From NCBI GenBank assembly GCA_021234155.1, contig JAJEKV010000002.1:31487645-31551644 (forward strand): a DNA stretch of 64,000 bases. The letters run 5' to 3'. The notes below the pieces were generated by a model. The model did not search any database. It saw nothing but the letters and a program-made list of their open reading frames with translations, and was not told the DNA's origin. Source of the stretch: Isoetes taiwanensis (lineage: Eukaryota; Streptophyta; Lycopodiopsida; Isoetales; Isoetaceae). Position numbers and translations under genes: made by a program. Shown one piece after another: positions 36,501 through 48,569 of the stretch (position 1 is its first letter; each line of letters starts with the position of its first letter).

Positions 36501-37290
36501 TAACCTAATATTAGAAAGGCTAAAATGTTAAATTAGTTAGTGGCAACTAATCTAGAATTGTCACCTGGCCCAAATCGATTGGGCAAGGCAGACCTGCTAA
36601 CTTTGGGTCACCCAAATTGGGGCTTCCACCCCAATTTTCCGCATTTCGATTTGGGGGCAATTGGAGAAGGAGCTTATTCAACCAGCATGGCATGGAGAAC
36701 CTGAGAGATGGGAGATCTAGCTCAGATACTGGTTAATAGGCTTAGTTAGCTTGAGATACTGGTTAATAGGCTTAGTTAGCTTGAGATTCTAGTTAGGAAC
36801 TAACCCTTGCTTGTTAGATGGATGATTAGTCTTTCTATTTTATGTTCTAGATGAGATTATGATGGATGTATCAGATATGAATGCTCTCTTTATGTTCCTC
36901 CTGTGTTGTATGGGTAAAAGGGGGTAAGAGACCCAAAGGCCATCTAGGATGAGATATGCTCCTATTTAGAACCCCTTTAAATCCCATTGGATGCATTAAA
37001 TCCCATTAGATATGTTCCGACCTATGGATTTTGGGGGGTTTAAGTCGGGTACGGATGGGGGGTCACCAAGGTGGCACGTATTCCTCTAGCACATCTAGCG
37101 ATCCATTGTGTGCTAGGGGGGGGGCGCCCCTAGCGCCTCATTGGGACCGGGAATATATAATTGAGTAGTCTCATAGAGTGAATCCATGAGATTGCGTCTC
37201 AGAAGGGGGCTACAATCACGTCATAACATATTTCCTCCTATCTGCAAAGTGTGCACAGGAGGGGGGGATGGAGTGGACTACCCTAGCCAT
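33596..37290 (+). repeat. LTR E (3' LTR), interrupted by a solo LTR and truncated at right
   Basis: It starts TGTGACGTTGCAG after the polypurine tract. Both parts (33596-33740 and 36483-37290) are collinear, in reverse orientation, with LTR D (48570-50088): atgatacgtcac, the attaattattcata block, aaggtggaaacctaaccctaaa, ttcgaatttagggcttaacctaa, catggagaacctgagagatgggaga and tagccattgttc. Homology ends at about 37290, so the LTR is cut there. It contains a 30 bp tandem duplication at 36724-36783 that LTR D lacks. Confidence 0.8.
33741..36477 (-). mobile_element. Solo LTR (2.7 kb) inserted in LTR E, TSD AACCC
   Basis: The plus-strand ends are TGTGACGAGCC...GGTCCGTTACA and the flanks are AACCC (33736-33740 and 36478-36482). 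LTR D shows the uninterrupted host sequence at this point. On the minus strand the element starts TGTAACGGACCTGGCCACC, close to the TGTAACGGACCTAGCAACC of the element at 17816, and both share a ccccacttagtc...gactaaccc block near the 3' end. No internal region is present, so it is a solo LTR left by LTR-LTR recombination, or an unusually long related LTR. Confidence 0.8.
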
Positions 37291-39279
37291 TGTTCAGAAT
37301 GTTGGATAGAATTGCTAAACGACAGGTAGATCTTTGAATCTTCGAGTAAAATTACTAGATCTTTGAATCCTTGAGTAAAGTCGATAGAACAAGCTGTGAG
37401 GAGAAGGAAATAGGAGCTAAGAAAGAAAGTGCTAAACAATGTTCCATTTTTAGACAAGTTCATTGACCATTAGAGCCTATGGATCACTTGCCAAAGGAAA
37501 GCATTAATATGTGGGGGGAGAGATATTTCAACCAAGCATTTTTCTAGGTGTTTTTAAGGTTTTCCTTCGTGATTACTAGTTCCACTTGATAGATACTGGA
37601 AGTAACGCGATGTCACAAACTTGTTTGAATAGAAGTGTGCAAAAACCCATGGGTTTGGGAGTTGCTTTCTCTGCCTCCTATAAAGCAAAATAGACCTAAA
37701 ATTCTGGCTAGCTATAGGCCTAAATTTTTGCCTAGCAGGTCAATTGCTCTCGAGTGTACCATTGAGCACAACAATCTATTCCCACAATCTTTCCATCTCT
37801 TACAGGTCCTTGCATCAACCACAATATCTAAGGGGCCTTGTTTGTTATCGTTTCCCTTTGTTATCCACCATGGAGGGAGGTCTCCACTTCAAAATTGTTG
37901 ATGTCAAGCGTGAATAATTATGGCATTTCAAGCCTTAATCAATCCTTAGGAATGGAAAAGCTTTTTCTATACCTTTGCTTAAGTTTTTTTTTTTTTAAAG
38001 AGTGACTATGGGATGAGACTTTGACAAAGGGCTTACTATACTAACATGAAACTAATAAAGCACGGTTCCGCGAGGTGTATACACGGAGACTTCACCTTGT
38101 CCTATAAGATCATGTATATGAATTTGGCTATTAATACTTTGCTTTGTAATGATATGCCATACATATCAATTCTCCCTACTGCTTTATCCCTCTTGCAAGT
38201 AGAATTGATGTCATGTAAATGAATATTATTTACACATGCTTCTCCCTTGGGGCAAGTAGGATTGATGACATATATACATGAGTATTATTTTTACACATAT
38301 TTTGATGACATATATACATGAGTATTATTTACACATGTTTTGCCCAGTAATTCTTTCTTCAAGAGATAGATTTGCCCAGTAATTCTTTCTTCAAGAGATA
38401 GCTTTGCCACCTTCCACCCATTTAAAAGGCCTAACACTATTTCGTCCCATATTTATGCATTAGCAATGGTAATGCCCAATGGAGTTCCTAACAAGCTAGA
38501 GTGTTCACCCTTAAGGGATTATTTATGATTTTTGTGGCAACAAACTAAATTTTATGCTGCACCATTAATTTGGTCGTGCTTTTAATTAGAATGGATTGCT
38601 GGCCTTCCGTTCATGTGTAAAATTCCAAAGAATCATCCAGGAATCTTCCATGATTTAAACGCATGAAATAAAGATAGAGAAGATGGTTGAATGTCATTCC
38701 CTAATTCACCCTTTCCCTGATTCACCATTTCGATACAACAAAGAAATATTCACATAGCTATCATATGAGTTCACATATGAGCTTAACTTTTAATCATTAA
38801 CCAAAGAAACATGCCCTATCTTGCAGCATTAACTTTTAATCATTAACCAAAGAAACATGCCCTATCTTGCACGCATCTACCTAACCATCCCTTTACTTGC
38901 ATCATAGTAATCTGACCCCAAAAACATGCTTTTAGGGCTCAATGAAGCATCAGAAAGTAGTGCGCCATGGTAGGCAATAACATCATTGATTGCACAGGCA
39001 GTGGCAAAGCGCACACACAAAAATGCTACAGATTTTGAATGGACTCAATCCAAAAAATAACTTCGCACTTCATATTGCACAGGCATGGATTGCATATATA
39101 GAAGGCCCTGCCAAATCAAGCACATGATGAGTAGAAAGAACCACGCTACACAATTTTTTCCACATAAACCAGCACACCATGCCTAACCATGTGTGTTAAT
39201 CCCAATTTTAGTAACCAAGCCATCCTAATTTCTTAAGGAGTTAATACTGTGTTCCTAGTTAACAAAATACCTTGTCCTG
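37291..39279. other. Intergenic with short tandem duplications
   Basis: No gene is recognised. There are three perfect or near-perfect two-copy tandem duplications: period 40 at 38261-38340, period 32 at 38341-38404, and period 46 at 38783-38874. Confidence 0.6.
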
Positions 39280-40728
39280 TTACTCAAGTAGTGATGTGAG
39301 AATACGTTCTGAAAGACCAGGTATAAGCCACAACAAATGACCAGCTCCTTTAACCTCATGATATTTGATCCATGGCAGTCTTGAGTGTATATACTGCTGC
39401 AGCAAAACAGGCACCAAATAATCTTCATCTCCTTGCCATATATGAACTGACACATTACTCTCACCAAAAGGCCTTTTCAGATCTCCAGGATCAAACTCCC
39501 AGCTACCAAATTCAATCATCATGTCCCTATATAGGGATTCATAAACACCTTGTTGTGTGACTTCATTGGACTCCTTTAGTCATAACAAAAAAGAAAATAA
39601 GTGCTGGCAGATTTATTTCCAGTTTCATTAACTTTGTTAGACATAAAATAAGTGCTGGCAGATTTATTTCCAGTTTCATTAACTTTGTTAGACATATTAC
39701 TTACTACAGGATTACTGGGCTCTGCTTTCATAAGCCATTTTCGATCAGCCTCCTTAAAGCATGATAAAGCTTGCGAAACAGTGCAGGAAGTTGGCAATAC
39801 TCTTTGTGTCATCAAAAATACAGTAGCCAAGGTGCATAATGCGCCACTCTGAGTGCTAATTTATCTCCAATCATTTGAGTATCAAATGCTTGCTTGGCCT
39901 GTGTAGGAGGAATACCAGGCCACCAAAAATTGGTCACTGGAGCCAACATTACCATCCCAGCTATTCTGTACATCTAAAATATGATTAGCCTTCTAAACCG
40001 AAACAATCATATAATTTAAAGATGTGCTGATATAAAAGATATACGCTAGAGATGAATAAACAGTTCATATTACTTAAAGAACTGCATAAGAGATGAATAA
40101 GGAGTGCTTGATTATGCTACCTTTCAGGAATGTATTTCAGAAGAGACCATCAGAATATCCTCAATAGAAACAGTCATTACATAAAAACGAGGACCCAAAT
40201 CAAGCGCATCTGCCAATTCTTGTATATCATAAGCTTCTGATTTTCTTGATCTTTCAGGAAAAGGGTCACTTTGGCCATAGCCAGCTCTGTCAAACCCTAC
40301 CATATAGACGCCCATTTCTTCCAACTTTTTTTCTGCCAAATATTTTGAGATAAACTTAGGATGCATTCTCTAGAATAGCATGCAGATCAAACGCACCTGT
40401 GAAACTGGGAGGAGGCTATGCCGAGACTGGCCATAGCCGTGAACGTTGATGACTTTATAGGTAGCAATGTCTTTTGGGGCCCCTTTTTCTTTGTAAGCCA
40501 GATGCCTGCCATCTTTGAGCTTAATCCTGAGGGCGGTAACAGGAGGGCCATCTTTAGAACCGCAGAGCTTGGGCGGAGGAGGCTGGATTGCAAGATGCGC
40601 CCACGAGAATAGCGCTAGAAGTACAATTGCAAAACCACTTCTGATCCGACCTGCGAAAACAAACACAAAACAAGCATTTGAGCTAAATATCGAGCAGATC
40701 CCCTCAACTGAACATGCTACTTACTCAT
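39280..40728 (-). CDS. Alpha/beta-hydrolase fold protein, five exons
   Basis: Proposed exons (minus): 40728-40725, 40650-40397, 40332-40121, 39965-39705 and 39573-39280, total ~1025 nt (~341 aa), normal for the plant family. The start ATG is at 40728, only four coding bases before a GTAAGT donor. The N-terminus (SRIRSGFAIVLLALFSWAHL) is a membrane anchor or signal, followed by PPPPKLCG and RIKLKDGRHLAYKEKG. Later motifs are VINVHGYG (oxyanion region), VGFDRAGYGQSDP, a nucleophile elbow at MTVS, and VAHYAPWLL. The catalytic Asp is in GDEDYLVP and the His in GAGHLLW. Introns are 64-155 bp with GT-AG ends. Three single-base corrections are needed: an A run at 40326-40332, the bases just after the nucleophile elbow, and a T run near 39813-39817. 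The substrate cannot be told. Confidence 0.82.
39601..39702 (-). repeat. 51 bp tandem duplication in hydrolase intron 4
   Basis: The block starting gtgctggcagatttatttcc at 39601 recurs at 39652. A consensus GTAAGT donor lies just outside it at 39704, and a ctaaag acceptor at 39574, so it is placed in an intron. The period of 51 is a multiple of three and the frame reads through (repeat of SNKVNETGNKSASTYF), so retention would add two 17-residue repeats to the protein. Confidence 0.7.
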
Positions 40729-42568
40729 GCTTGATCTCTACTTGCTACCCCGGGCCACCCAGATGTCATGGATTTCATTTTGTAAGTTCATCATATTTGT
40801 TATTTTATCTTTGTTCTAGTACTATTTTAAACTTATTTCTTTATTAATTATAGGATTAAACTTATCTTCTTCATAATTATAGAATGTCCTATGCCTACTT
40901 TGAACGGCTGGTAAGAGTCCTACACAATTTGCAATTAACAACTAGGTAATCTTTCAAATTACATTGTGTCCCAATTAAATTCAGGCTTTTATTATTTATT
41001 TATCTATTTATTTATTTATCTATGATCACGCCATTAGACCCCAGCTCCATAGGCTTGGGGCAAAGAGGTTGTGAAAAGAAAGAAGGGAAGAAACTAGCCA
41101 AAGGTGCATTAGGGCAATTGTTAGAATAAGACCTTGGATGTACACGCTGCTGGGGCATTAGAATAAGACGATGGATGTATCTTGAGTCAATTGTATTTGT
41201 TTATTTATTGGTTGCACATGCACCTTCCAATATTATATTTGTTTGTTTTGGTTGTTGTATGCACCGTAGATTGTGATTATTAGAGCATTTTAGAAAGTTC
41301 TACCATGCATCATGCTGACAATAAAGTCACTCACATCTTACGCATGCTGCACTTTATACAAAATGTTAACATTATGAAAATGTGGGTCAGAAATCATGCG
41401 TAAGCAATTTTGACGGCATGTGAGAATGCAAAGGTCACCCATTCCCATCTCTATAAGGTCTTTTTAAGTTGTTGGAACACAAATTCATGTGCCAGACGAA
41501 ACTACATATCGGAGGCATGCATTATGGCATTATGCAATATAAAAGGGCTTGAGTGCATGAGCTAAGCTAGCCAAACTAACCAAAATTTAGGAACTATCAT
41601 TTTGGAATCTGTATGTATGCTAAATGTGGTGGTTTTACTATAAAGCATATAGAAGCCGCAAAACTCAGATGGTGTCTTATGCTCATAACTCAATACTCAC
41701 AAATGACTTTAAATACTCTTCTAACTAATGTACACTCACAAATGGCTGCTATAAATGGTTGCTTACTTTTTTATAAGGGTCATGTGGTCCAATCCATTTC
41801 TATATTACTTGCCAACATTCAAAATTCCCTTGGAAGATCCTATACAAGTTGGTTTGAATAGAGATCAGTCAAGAAGAACATCCAAGAAGTACAAAGCACT
41901 ACAATTTAGCCCATACCATAGTTGTCTTGCCTATAGAGTTTTCAACTTTAGAATGAAGCACATTGAACATTGCAAATTTCTCCCGAGAGTGAGTTAACTC
42001 TATTGATCAAGTAGCCTTAGCAAGAACTTGTTGCTTAGATTCTACAAAAATTGTGAAACTTAATATTCTGCATATAATTAGCAATATTCCCCTATGGCAG
42101 ATGGAGGAAACCATGGTAATTACAGTGGAAGGAAGAAATGATTGAAGCATTTACTTGCCCATCCATGCAGCATCTGCACTTTAGTTGATTATCAATAGAC
42201 TTGTCTTCTAACGTTTGCCTTCTTTATGATATCTCCATTTACTAACAATGGAATTTTTGTAAGTGATGATTATCAGGATCAAATAGGGGGCATAATGTGA
42301 TAGCATCATCCTGTTGTCGCAGACCATGATGCCTATAGAGAAGCTTTAAAATGGCGACAAGATATTGCAAAGGAAGTAACAAGCAAGAAGAATATTACAG
42401 ACAGCTTAAATGCCTATAACGCGGCAAATGCACCAATACATAGCCAATCTTTCATCAACAGTTATTGAAGTTTATGTTATCAATGAATCTAAATACCAAT
42501 CCAACACTCGTGTCTTCTTAATGATTTCTAACTAGCACAAGAATTTTGGAGAATTTGACAATGCATAT
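40729..42568. other. Intergenic, nothing recognised
   Basis: AT-rich with a (TTTA/TCTA)n patch near 41000. Presumed promoter of the minus-strand hydrolase lies here, but no clear TATA box was identified. Confidence 0.4.
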
Positions 42569-44126
42569 TGTGACGTTCCAGCACAGTATACGGTCCCAGG
42601 ACGTATACTGTACTGCCCCGTCACGCGTACACGCCACTCCGACCGACGTGTACGCCAACGGATAGCCAGGTAAGTAGCCCTAGGGGCAACTTGCTAGGAG
42701 TGTTCATATATTATTAATGTGCACATGTGCACATTAATGAGGGCACACCTTTCCATGTTGGCATATTTTGCCACCTAGCCATTAAAGGCAAGTGGGGCCT
42801 TTCCAATTATCCCACATGCCAAAATGGGTAATTGGAAACCCTAGCCTAAACCCCATGTCTATTTAGGGTAGGAAAACCCTAGCTTGCTAGTTTTTCGTCC
42901 TTAGGGTTTTAGAGCTGGGTTTTGGCTGCCCGGGGCCAAAACCGCCTCGAGCAGCCCCAAGCGAATTGCACCATCGGTTCCCACAGATGAATTCCATTTC
43001 AGGCGAGGATGGTTGAACTTCAGGTCGGGGAGGAGCCACTCAAGGATCAGGTATTTGGTCAATTTAATAGCTTAAACCGTCTTCTAGTCATAGAATGGGT
43101 AGGTTTAGACTATTAAATTGCCCATAATAACTATCTAGATCTTAGATCTAGGACACTAACTAAAGAACCTAACTCTATGATTAGATCTAGTTCTTTAGTT
43201 TCTTACATGATGTATTTGGATGATGTATTTACGTGAACTCCTTGTATTGGGAAGGGGGTAGAGGCCCTAAAGCTTGTAGTTGATGCTCCTAGAATAGCCT
43301 CTCTAGCACCACTTGTAGATTCGGCTTTGTGTACAAGAGCCACACCGGTTGTGGGTGAAGGGGCAGGTGGCTAAGAAGGAGGTTCATGTTGACTCTGAGC
43401 GATCCCCACGGTGTGTAAAGCCTACCGGGGATCATTGTGACTAGGTCTAATGGCTTACCACCGAGTCTTGGCGGGTAAGGCATGGGCTCATTACCCGAGT
43501 GAAGTGGTGTACACTTTCCGGTGGGTTCCGGTCACGATCTGAGGCGGTGGCCCTCTAGTCACCTTGAGTCGGCATGTAGATCTCTGGAGGGAGTGATCCC
43601 TACACCCCCCATCGGGCTGGGAGGATGAGACCGGGAACCCCCCCGGCTATGCATCCGGCGGAGCTCTGATCAGTCCCAACACTTTTGACCTACTGCACGC
43701 AAAAGTGTGCAGCCGGGAAGGGCGGATGGAGTGGACAACCCTTTGCCATGTTCTTATACCCGGCCAAATCCATTGCCATGAATTGCATGCGCAATGAACT
43801 CACGGAGACCCAAGCCGTCGGTCACCCCTTGAGTGCGAGCCTTGGGTAGGAGTCCCTATGTGATGTCTTGACCCTTTGTCTGTAGATGTTGATATACCAC
43901 CCTTACGGGTGGGTGGAGGATATGTTGATGCTTGACATGTATGTTTGCGCTTCCATGACTAGGTAGGCCGAGGGGAGGGAGGGGGGAATGACACCTTCAC
44001 TCTTCCCCACTTTGGGACTCGTTGCAGTGCGGTGATATGTGGAGGGCCTGTATCGGCATGGAGCTAGTGTGGGGAAGAACTCTGTTTTTATGCGGTGAGA
44101 GGGGTATATACAGTAGGGGCGTCCGC
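42569..44126 (+). repeat. LTR C, 5' LTR with adjoining primer site
   Basis: It starts TGTGACGTTCCAGCAC and is the reverse-orientation counterpart of LTRs A and B over its whole length. An iMet-type primer site begins at 44129, so it is a 5' LTR. Its 3' end reads ggcgtccgcgg where GTCACA is expected. About 120 bases of leader remain before LINE sequence begins at ~44262; the rest of the element is missing. Confidence 0.82.
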
Positions 44127-44128
44127 GG

Positions 44129-44260
44129 TGGTATCGAGCAATGTTCTTGGAGACCAAGAGCAAAGCACTGACCATGTTCCCAGTAGTACTAATTTGATAG
44201 GATCCTCAAGCCTCGAAAAGTGGGAAAATTTTTTCTCACCTTTGTAGTTTATGCTAAGCT
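44129..44260 (+). other. Primer binding site and leader of the LTR C element
   Basis: TGGTATCGAGC (44129-44139), then a leader that matches the minus strand of 900-1062. The primer site has the same one-base-short form as at 19484. Confidence 0.7.
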
Positions 44261-44261
44261 A

Positions 44262-46107
44262 GTAACAATTAAGTGAATTGGAATTTAACAAGATTAAAAA
44301 GAATGAGCCAAAATTTTCCAAGTGAGGTGGTCTCCACATTTCCTTTGGTGTGAGAACTAAATTTTAGTTTTGAAGCGGTATGGTGTGAGACATCAATAAG
44401 AACATCAAGGTCCTCGTCTCCTTTCTTATAAATGGGCTGGATAATGCTCATGCTCCACTCGGTTGGGAACCCTTCCCAAATTACTTGGTTAAAAGGTAAT
44501 GCTATTACTTCTGTCAAAATTGGCCCCCCTGCCTTCAGATGTTCTGCCCTCAAGCCTGTAATATCGCATGCTTTGCCACATGCTAACAATCGAATTCCTT
44601 CCTCAACATCTCTAGCATCTACACAAAAGTGTGCGGATGTGCATTCTGGTATCTGCAGTTTATCAATGCCTTTAAAATAGAGATGAAGCACATATGTATA
44701 CCATGTATCTAAATCGTGAGAGAGATCTCTTGTACAATGGGTGTGACTTCTTCCAAAATATCTTTGTATCAATTCCATTAACATCTTATGGTTTGTGCAT
44801 GTTCCCGGCTTTTTTCTTGTCTCGGGCCATTTTGCGATACTTCTTCAAACTGCTATAGTATCCACTTGCTTTCTTGCTTCCTTTAGTTCACGATCAAACC
44901 CGGGCATTAGAGGCTTTGCTTGCCATGTCCACCCTACCGATTTCCCATATACTCTACTTACACTTGTTACTAGCAGTTATTTAGCTGCTGCCGCCTGCCG
45001 TTGTGTACATTAGCAAAGGAAATAACAGAATGGATACCGGCTTCAATCTCACTTTGAAATCGTTCCCTTTTATCAGTCTTATACTGAAGTCTTGGAAGGT
45101 GCTTAGTTACAACCATTTTGGGCTTAATAGCCAATTCAAAATGAATGCAAGAACGATCAGTCTCAGGATGGAAAACATCTATCTCAAAGTTCTGGAGCTG
45201 TCCAAAGCATGCAGTACTTCCAATCAAGTAATCTAATACAGAATATGTAAACTGACCTGCATTTTCACCTCGATAGGTAAAGCCTGAGGAGTTCCAAGAG
45301 CGAATCCCATTGAAAATGATAAAGTCCAATGATTCGCAGAGATGTAATAAGTGGCGTCCTGCTTCATTAACTTCCAAATGGTCGCTCCTCCTAAGAAAAT
45401 GTTCTATTGGCTGTACTACTTCCAAATTATCAAATGATCCGTCAACATATATCTGATTTGCTGGCAATCCACTGTCCAGCAGTTAAAATCTCCAACAAGC
45501 AAAACATTTGAATTGTTCTTCCATCTGGATACAAAAGAATCAAGTCTAAATATTGCTGCCAATTGTTGTTCTTGGTCTACTAGAGGATGTAACATCCTAC
45601 TACTATCGAATCTTCATCACTTGTTATAGTGGAAGAGGCTATCACGGTTGCCACAAAGTTCTTATCTTCTACATCCGCCCCTCCAAGCTAGCAAACTTGA
45701 GAAGACTGTCATGCACATAACAAGCTATGTCCCCATACGGTCTCCCCCATGTTGGTTTCTTGTTCCAGACTGAAAAAGATTGATAACCCTTGACACTTGG
45801 TATCCTGTGTGTTTCGTGTTCCCATGTTTCTACAAAGAAAATGTCCATCTAACGACTATCTAGCATGTTAATATAATGGTTTAATCCTTTTGGACCTCTA
45901 ACATTTAGGCATCAAAGCTAATTCGGCGTGGCCCCAATTGCTGCACAGGAATTCCCTATTCCTTCGATCTCTTATGATAACGACCATTCACGTAAATAGC
46001 CCACTTTCCTTCTTCTCTTGCTTCTTTAACTTTGTCTCAATCTTTGCGGGGCCGGTTTGCAAATTGCAGACCAAGTTAAATCTTTACACCAGAAAATCGA
46101 TCCCTTT

Positions 46108-46202
<95 letters not shown>

Positions 46203-46701
46203 AATTGGCCCTGCTTTGAGCATTTCCACTCTTGCTGATTCATCTCTACATTTTACTAAAATATGTCTATGCTTGCCTTCTATCTTTTTCATGTTTTCCA
46301 TGCATCTATACGCATGATTTGTCAATCTGGAGCTGTTCGTCACAAAATTTATTTGTAACCATCCTAACATCTTCCTTTCCCCCCTCTGGAATGCCGATTA
46401 TTCTAACCCGGGAGGCCCTTTTACATTTCTCTCTTTCTTCTTCCAAAATTATGCGCACTTCTTCTTTTAAATTTGCTTCTGGTCCTATTCCCTGAACTTC
46501 TTTCTTTTCCAATTCTTCTACCCGTGCTGTTAATGCCTCTACCGTGCTTTGAAGCTGGGCAACTCTATCCAATAAAGTTCTTACCTGTGTAACTTCTACC
46601 TGTACCCCTCGAACCATAGTAATAAGCTCCTCCGGGGCTGATTTAGATGGGACGAAGGCATCGGGGTCATTCTTGAGTTCATTGCGGCGTCCTCCGACCA
46701 T
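44262..46701 (-). mobile_element. LINE (L1-type): ORF1, endonuclease, start of RT
   Basis: Minus strand in order. ORF1 starts MVGGRRNELKNDP at 46701 and has a heptad-type coiled coil (RVAQLQSTVEALTARVEELE), then RVRIIGIPEG and, after a frame change, RHILVKCRDESARVEMLKAG, an RRM-like ORF1p arrangement. The APE endonuclease follows from ~45900: NVRGPKGLNHYINML, MDIFFVETWEHE, then LCESLDFIIFNGIRSWNSSG, VLDYLIGS and HPETDRSCIHFEL (catalytic D-H neighbourhood) at 45467-44970. The RT start has GKACDITGLRAEHLKAGG and IIQPIYKKGD. It stops at ~44262 against the LTR C leader, so the 3' half is gone. Multiple frame breaks. Confidence 0.85.
46110..46201. repeat. (GATA)n microsatellite, ~23 copies
   Basis: A pure tetranucleotide run lies in the LINE ORF1 3' part; the open frame through it encodes only SIYL repeats and is not a real gene. 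Confidence 0.95.
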
Positions 46702-47850
46702 CGTATGTCGGCTTTAGATTCTACAGAAAGGGCAAGAGTTATTGCAACTGGCAACATAAGCAAACTAGAAAAAGGAAAATGATTTTGTGCTTAGGTTCCT
46801 GATCTAACAGGTCTTTTTTCATGGAACTTAGTGACCCTAAGACATTGAAGTAATGGTTGGAAATACTTTGCCCTAATCAAATTTAGGTACCCTTGAAGGA
46901 GGTGATTAGTCAACAATAGTTGCATATCTTCAGACTGTTAGGGTAGAACAACTCCAAAAACAGTTTGGCCACCGTCAAGTTGGCAGGCGTGTAATATACA
47001 GATATATACGGACTATGATATAGGCAGTGAGTTTGGCAGAAAAATAATAGTAAAGTTTAGATCTACGTAAGTTTGAGTAAGGTATTGACATTGCTGTGGG
47101 GGTTCCAAGATAACAATCACTATGGGTGGCGGAGTATGTGTCATGACCTAGGGAAGTGGTGTATAAAAAGAGGACGAAAATAGAGAAAAGTATTGAAGGG
47201 TGATGGTACAAATTCCAAACCCAAGGCCTAGAGGGGTGCTACATGGCAGTCTCTAGTTGGTTGGGCCAAGAGAGATTTGTTCTCCAGAAAGTAAGGCGAG
47301 TCAAGGCTTAGATACTAAAGAGAAACAACGTTAACTATAGTTATGTCTATAAAATTTTACTTAATCCCTAGTATATAACGTCGAATACGGTCTAATATAA
47401 AGCATATGAATGTAGTATAGATTAAATCATGGCAGGGAAGAAATTTTTTATCAAGGCATCTACCAAAGGAAAAAAGATATTTAAGGCTGTAGGTTTAAAT
47501 TGTTGATAAGTCAACATTATTGCCGTCACGTAGTACTTTTTGAGGGTGATAGTGAATTAGAATCCCACTCAGGAGTTTCTACCTCGCTCAGAGGAGTTTC
47601 TTTACCTCGCTCAGAGGAGTTTCTTTACATCGACAAGATTCGATAATATGGTCGGGGGAATCCATTTCTTGATGACAATAATAACCTTTAGGGTGAGCGC
47701 ACCTTTGCCATGTTGCTCAAGTTCGTGGAGTTTGTTGTTTCTGTAACATTGATTTGGGGAAGGGTGATTACTAGACAAAAGCCTTTTCTGAGAGATACTA
47801 TTGGTTAAGTAGAACAAAGAGATTATTACATTCATTGAAGGAAACTGCAG

Positions 47851-47960
47851 GTGTCGGTAAAAGGTTTTGGCTTGTTGGTGGGAGATCAAGGGTTCAAGTC
47901 CCCATAATATATTTTTATTAGAAGAGTTCTTTGTCTTGAGAGAAAACAAAGCACTAGGTG
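47851..47960 (+). ncRNA. tRNA-derived SINE head (pseudo-tRNA)
   Basis: A near-consensus B box (gggttcaagtcccc, 47890-47903) lies ~35 bases after an A-box-like gtcggtaaaagg. No intact cloverleaf can be formed, so this is a SINE-like or decayed tRNA promoter rather than a tRNA gene. Confidence 0.45.
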
Positions 47961-47999
47961 TGTATAAAATATATGTAACATATATATCACATTCAAGGA

Positions 48000-48090
48000 A
48001 GCTTGGCGTGGTGGTAAGTGCCTAAGGCTAGAGTTTGGAGGTTTGTGAGTTAAAATCTGTCTTTGATGGAGGCAAAAATTTATATGGCGA
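48000..48090 (+). ncRNA. Second tRNA-derived SINE-like head
   Basis: agcttggcgtggtggtaagtgcc resembles a pol III A box, and ggtttgtgagttaaaatc (48040-48057) a mutated B box at the usual spacing. Lies ~150 bp after a similar head at 47851. Confidence 0.45.
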
Positions 48091-48556
48091 AAATACAAGA
48101 AAAATTTTATACGACAAAATTTTTATATATGAAAAAAAAAATATGGGTCGCGTGATGGTGGTTTTGGCGTTTTTTTTTTTGAATTCTAAAAGCTATTTTT
48201 CAGATCATGCCCCTCTGGCTCGAGCCCATTTGATGACATTTTGGTAGCCGATCACCTATATCCCTTGGTCAATTGGACTATTATCGTGGCGTTGGCACAA
48301 GAATACTTTGCATCACGAGTTACCTAGAAAAGTTATGGCCCTTGGGGGCAAAGAGACCTCATTCTCCCAAAATCTCGATTATAACTTCACCTAATATTTC
48401 ACAATCTACTTCTAACTAATTCAATCCTCACATATCTAGGCCAAAAGTTCTACCTAAGGGATTGGAGTAATTTTAGGAGTTAAAAGTCTCCTACTAGCTA
48501 TCGATCTAACAAGTTAGAATATGGCGGTGCTATGACTTGGTTTCTTTGAAATCATG

Positions 48557-48569
48557 GCTCACGATACCA
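48557..48569 (-). other. Primer binding site beside LTR D
   Basis: Minus strand TGGTATCGTGAGC resembles the tRNA-iMet primer site TGGTATCAGAGC, next to the 3' end of LTR D. Confidence 0.6.

Larger units (their letters stand above)
46702..48556. other. Intergenic/LTR-element interior, no gene recognised
   Basis: By position this may be the internal part of the minus-strand element whose 5' LTR is LTR D, broken by other insertions. Only the SINE-like heads below are identifiable. Confidence 0.35.

Noticed and set aside
40370-40396. 27 bp intron between hydrolase exons 2 and 3
   Set aside because: Too short for plant splicing; an acceptor at 40333 gives a 64 bp intron and a better fit to the family (EEMGVY follows directly).
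46026-46370. Frame with many SIYL repeats
   Set aside because: Translation of the (GATA)n microsatellite; only its first part belongs to LINE ORF1.
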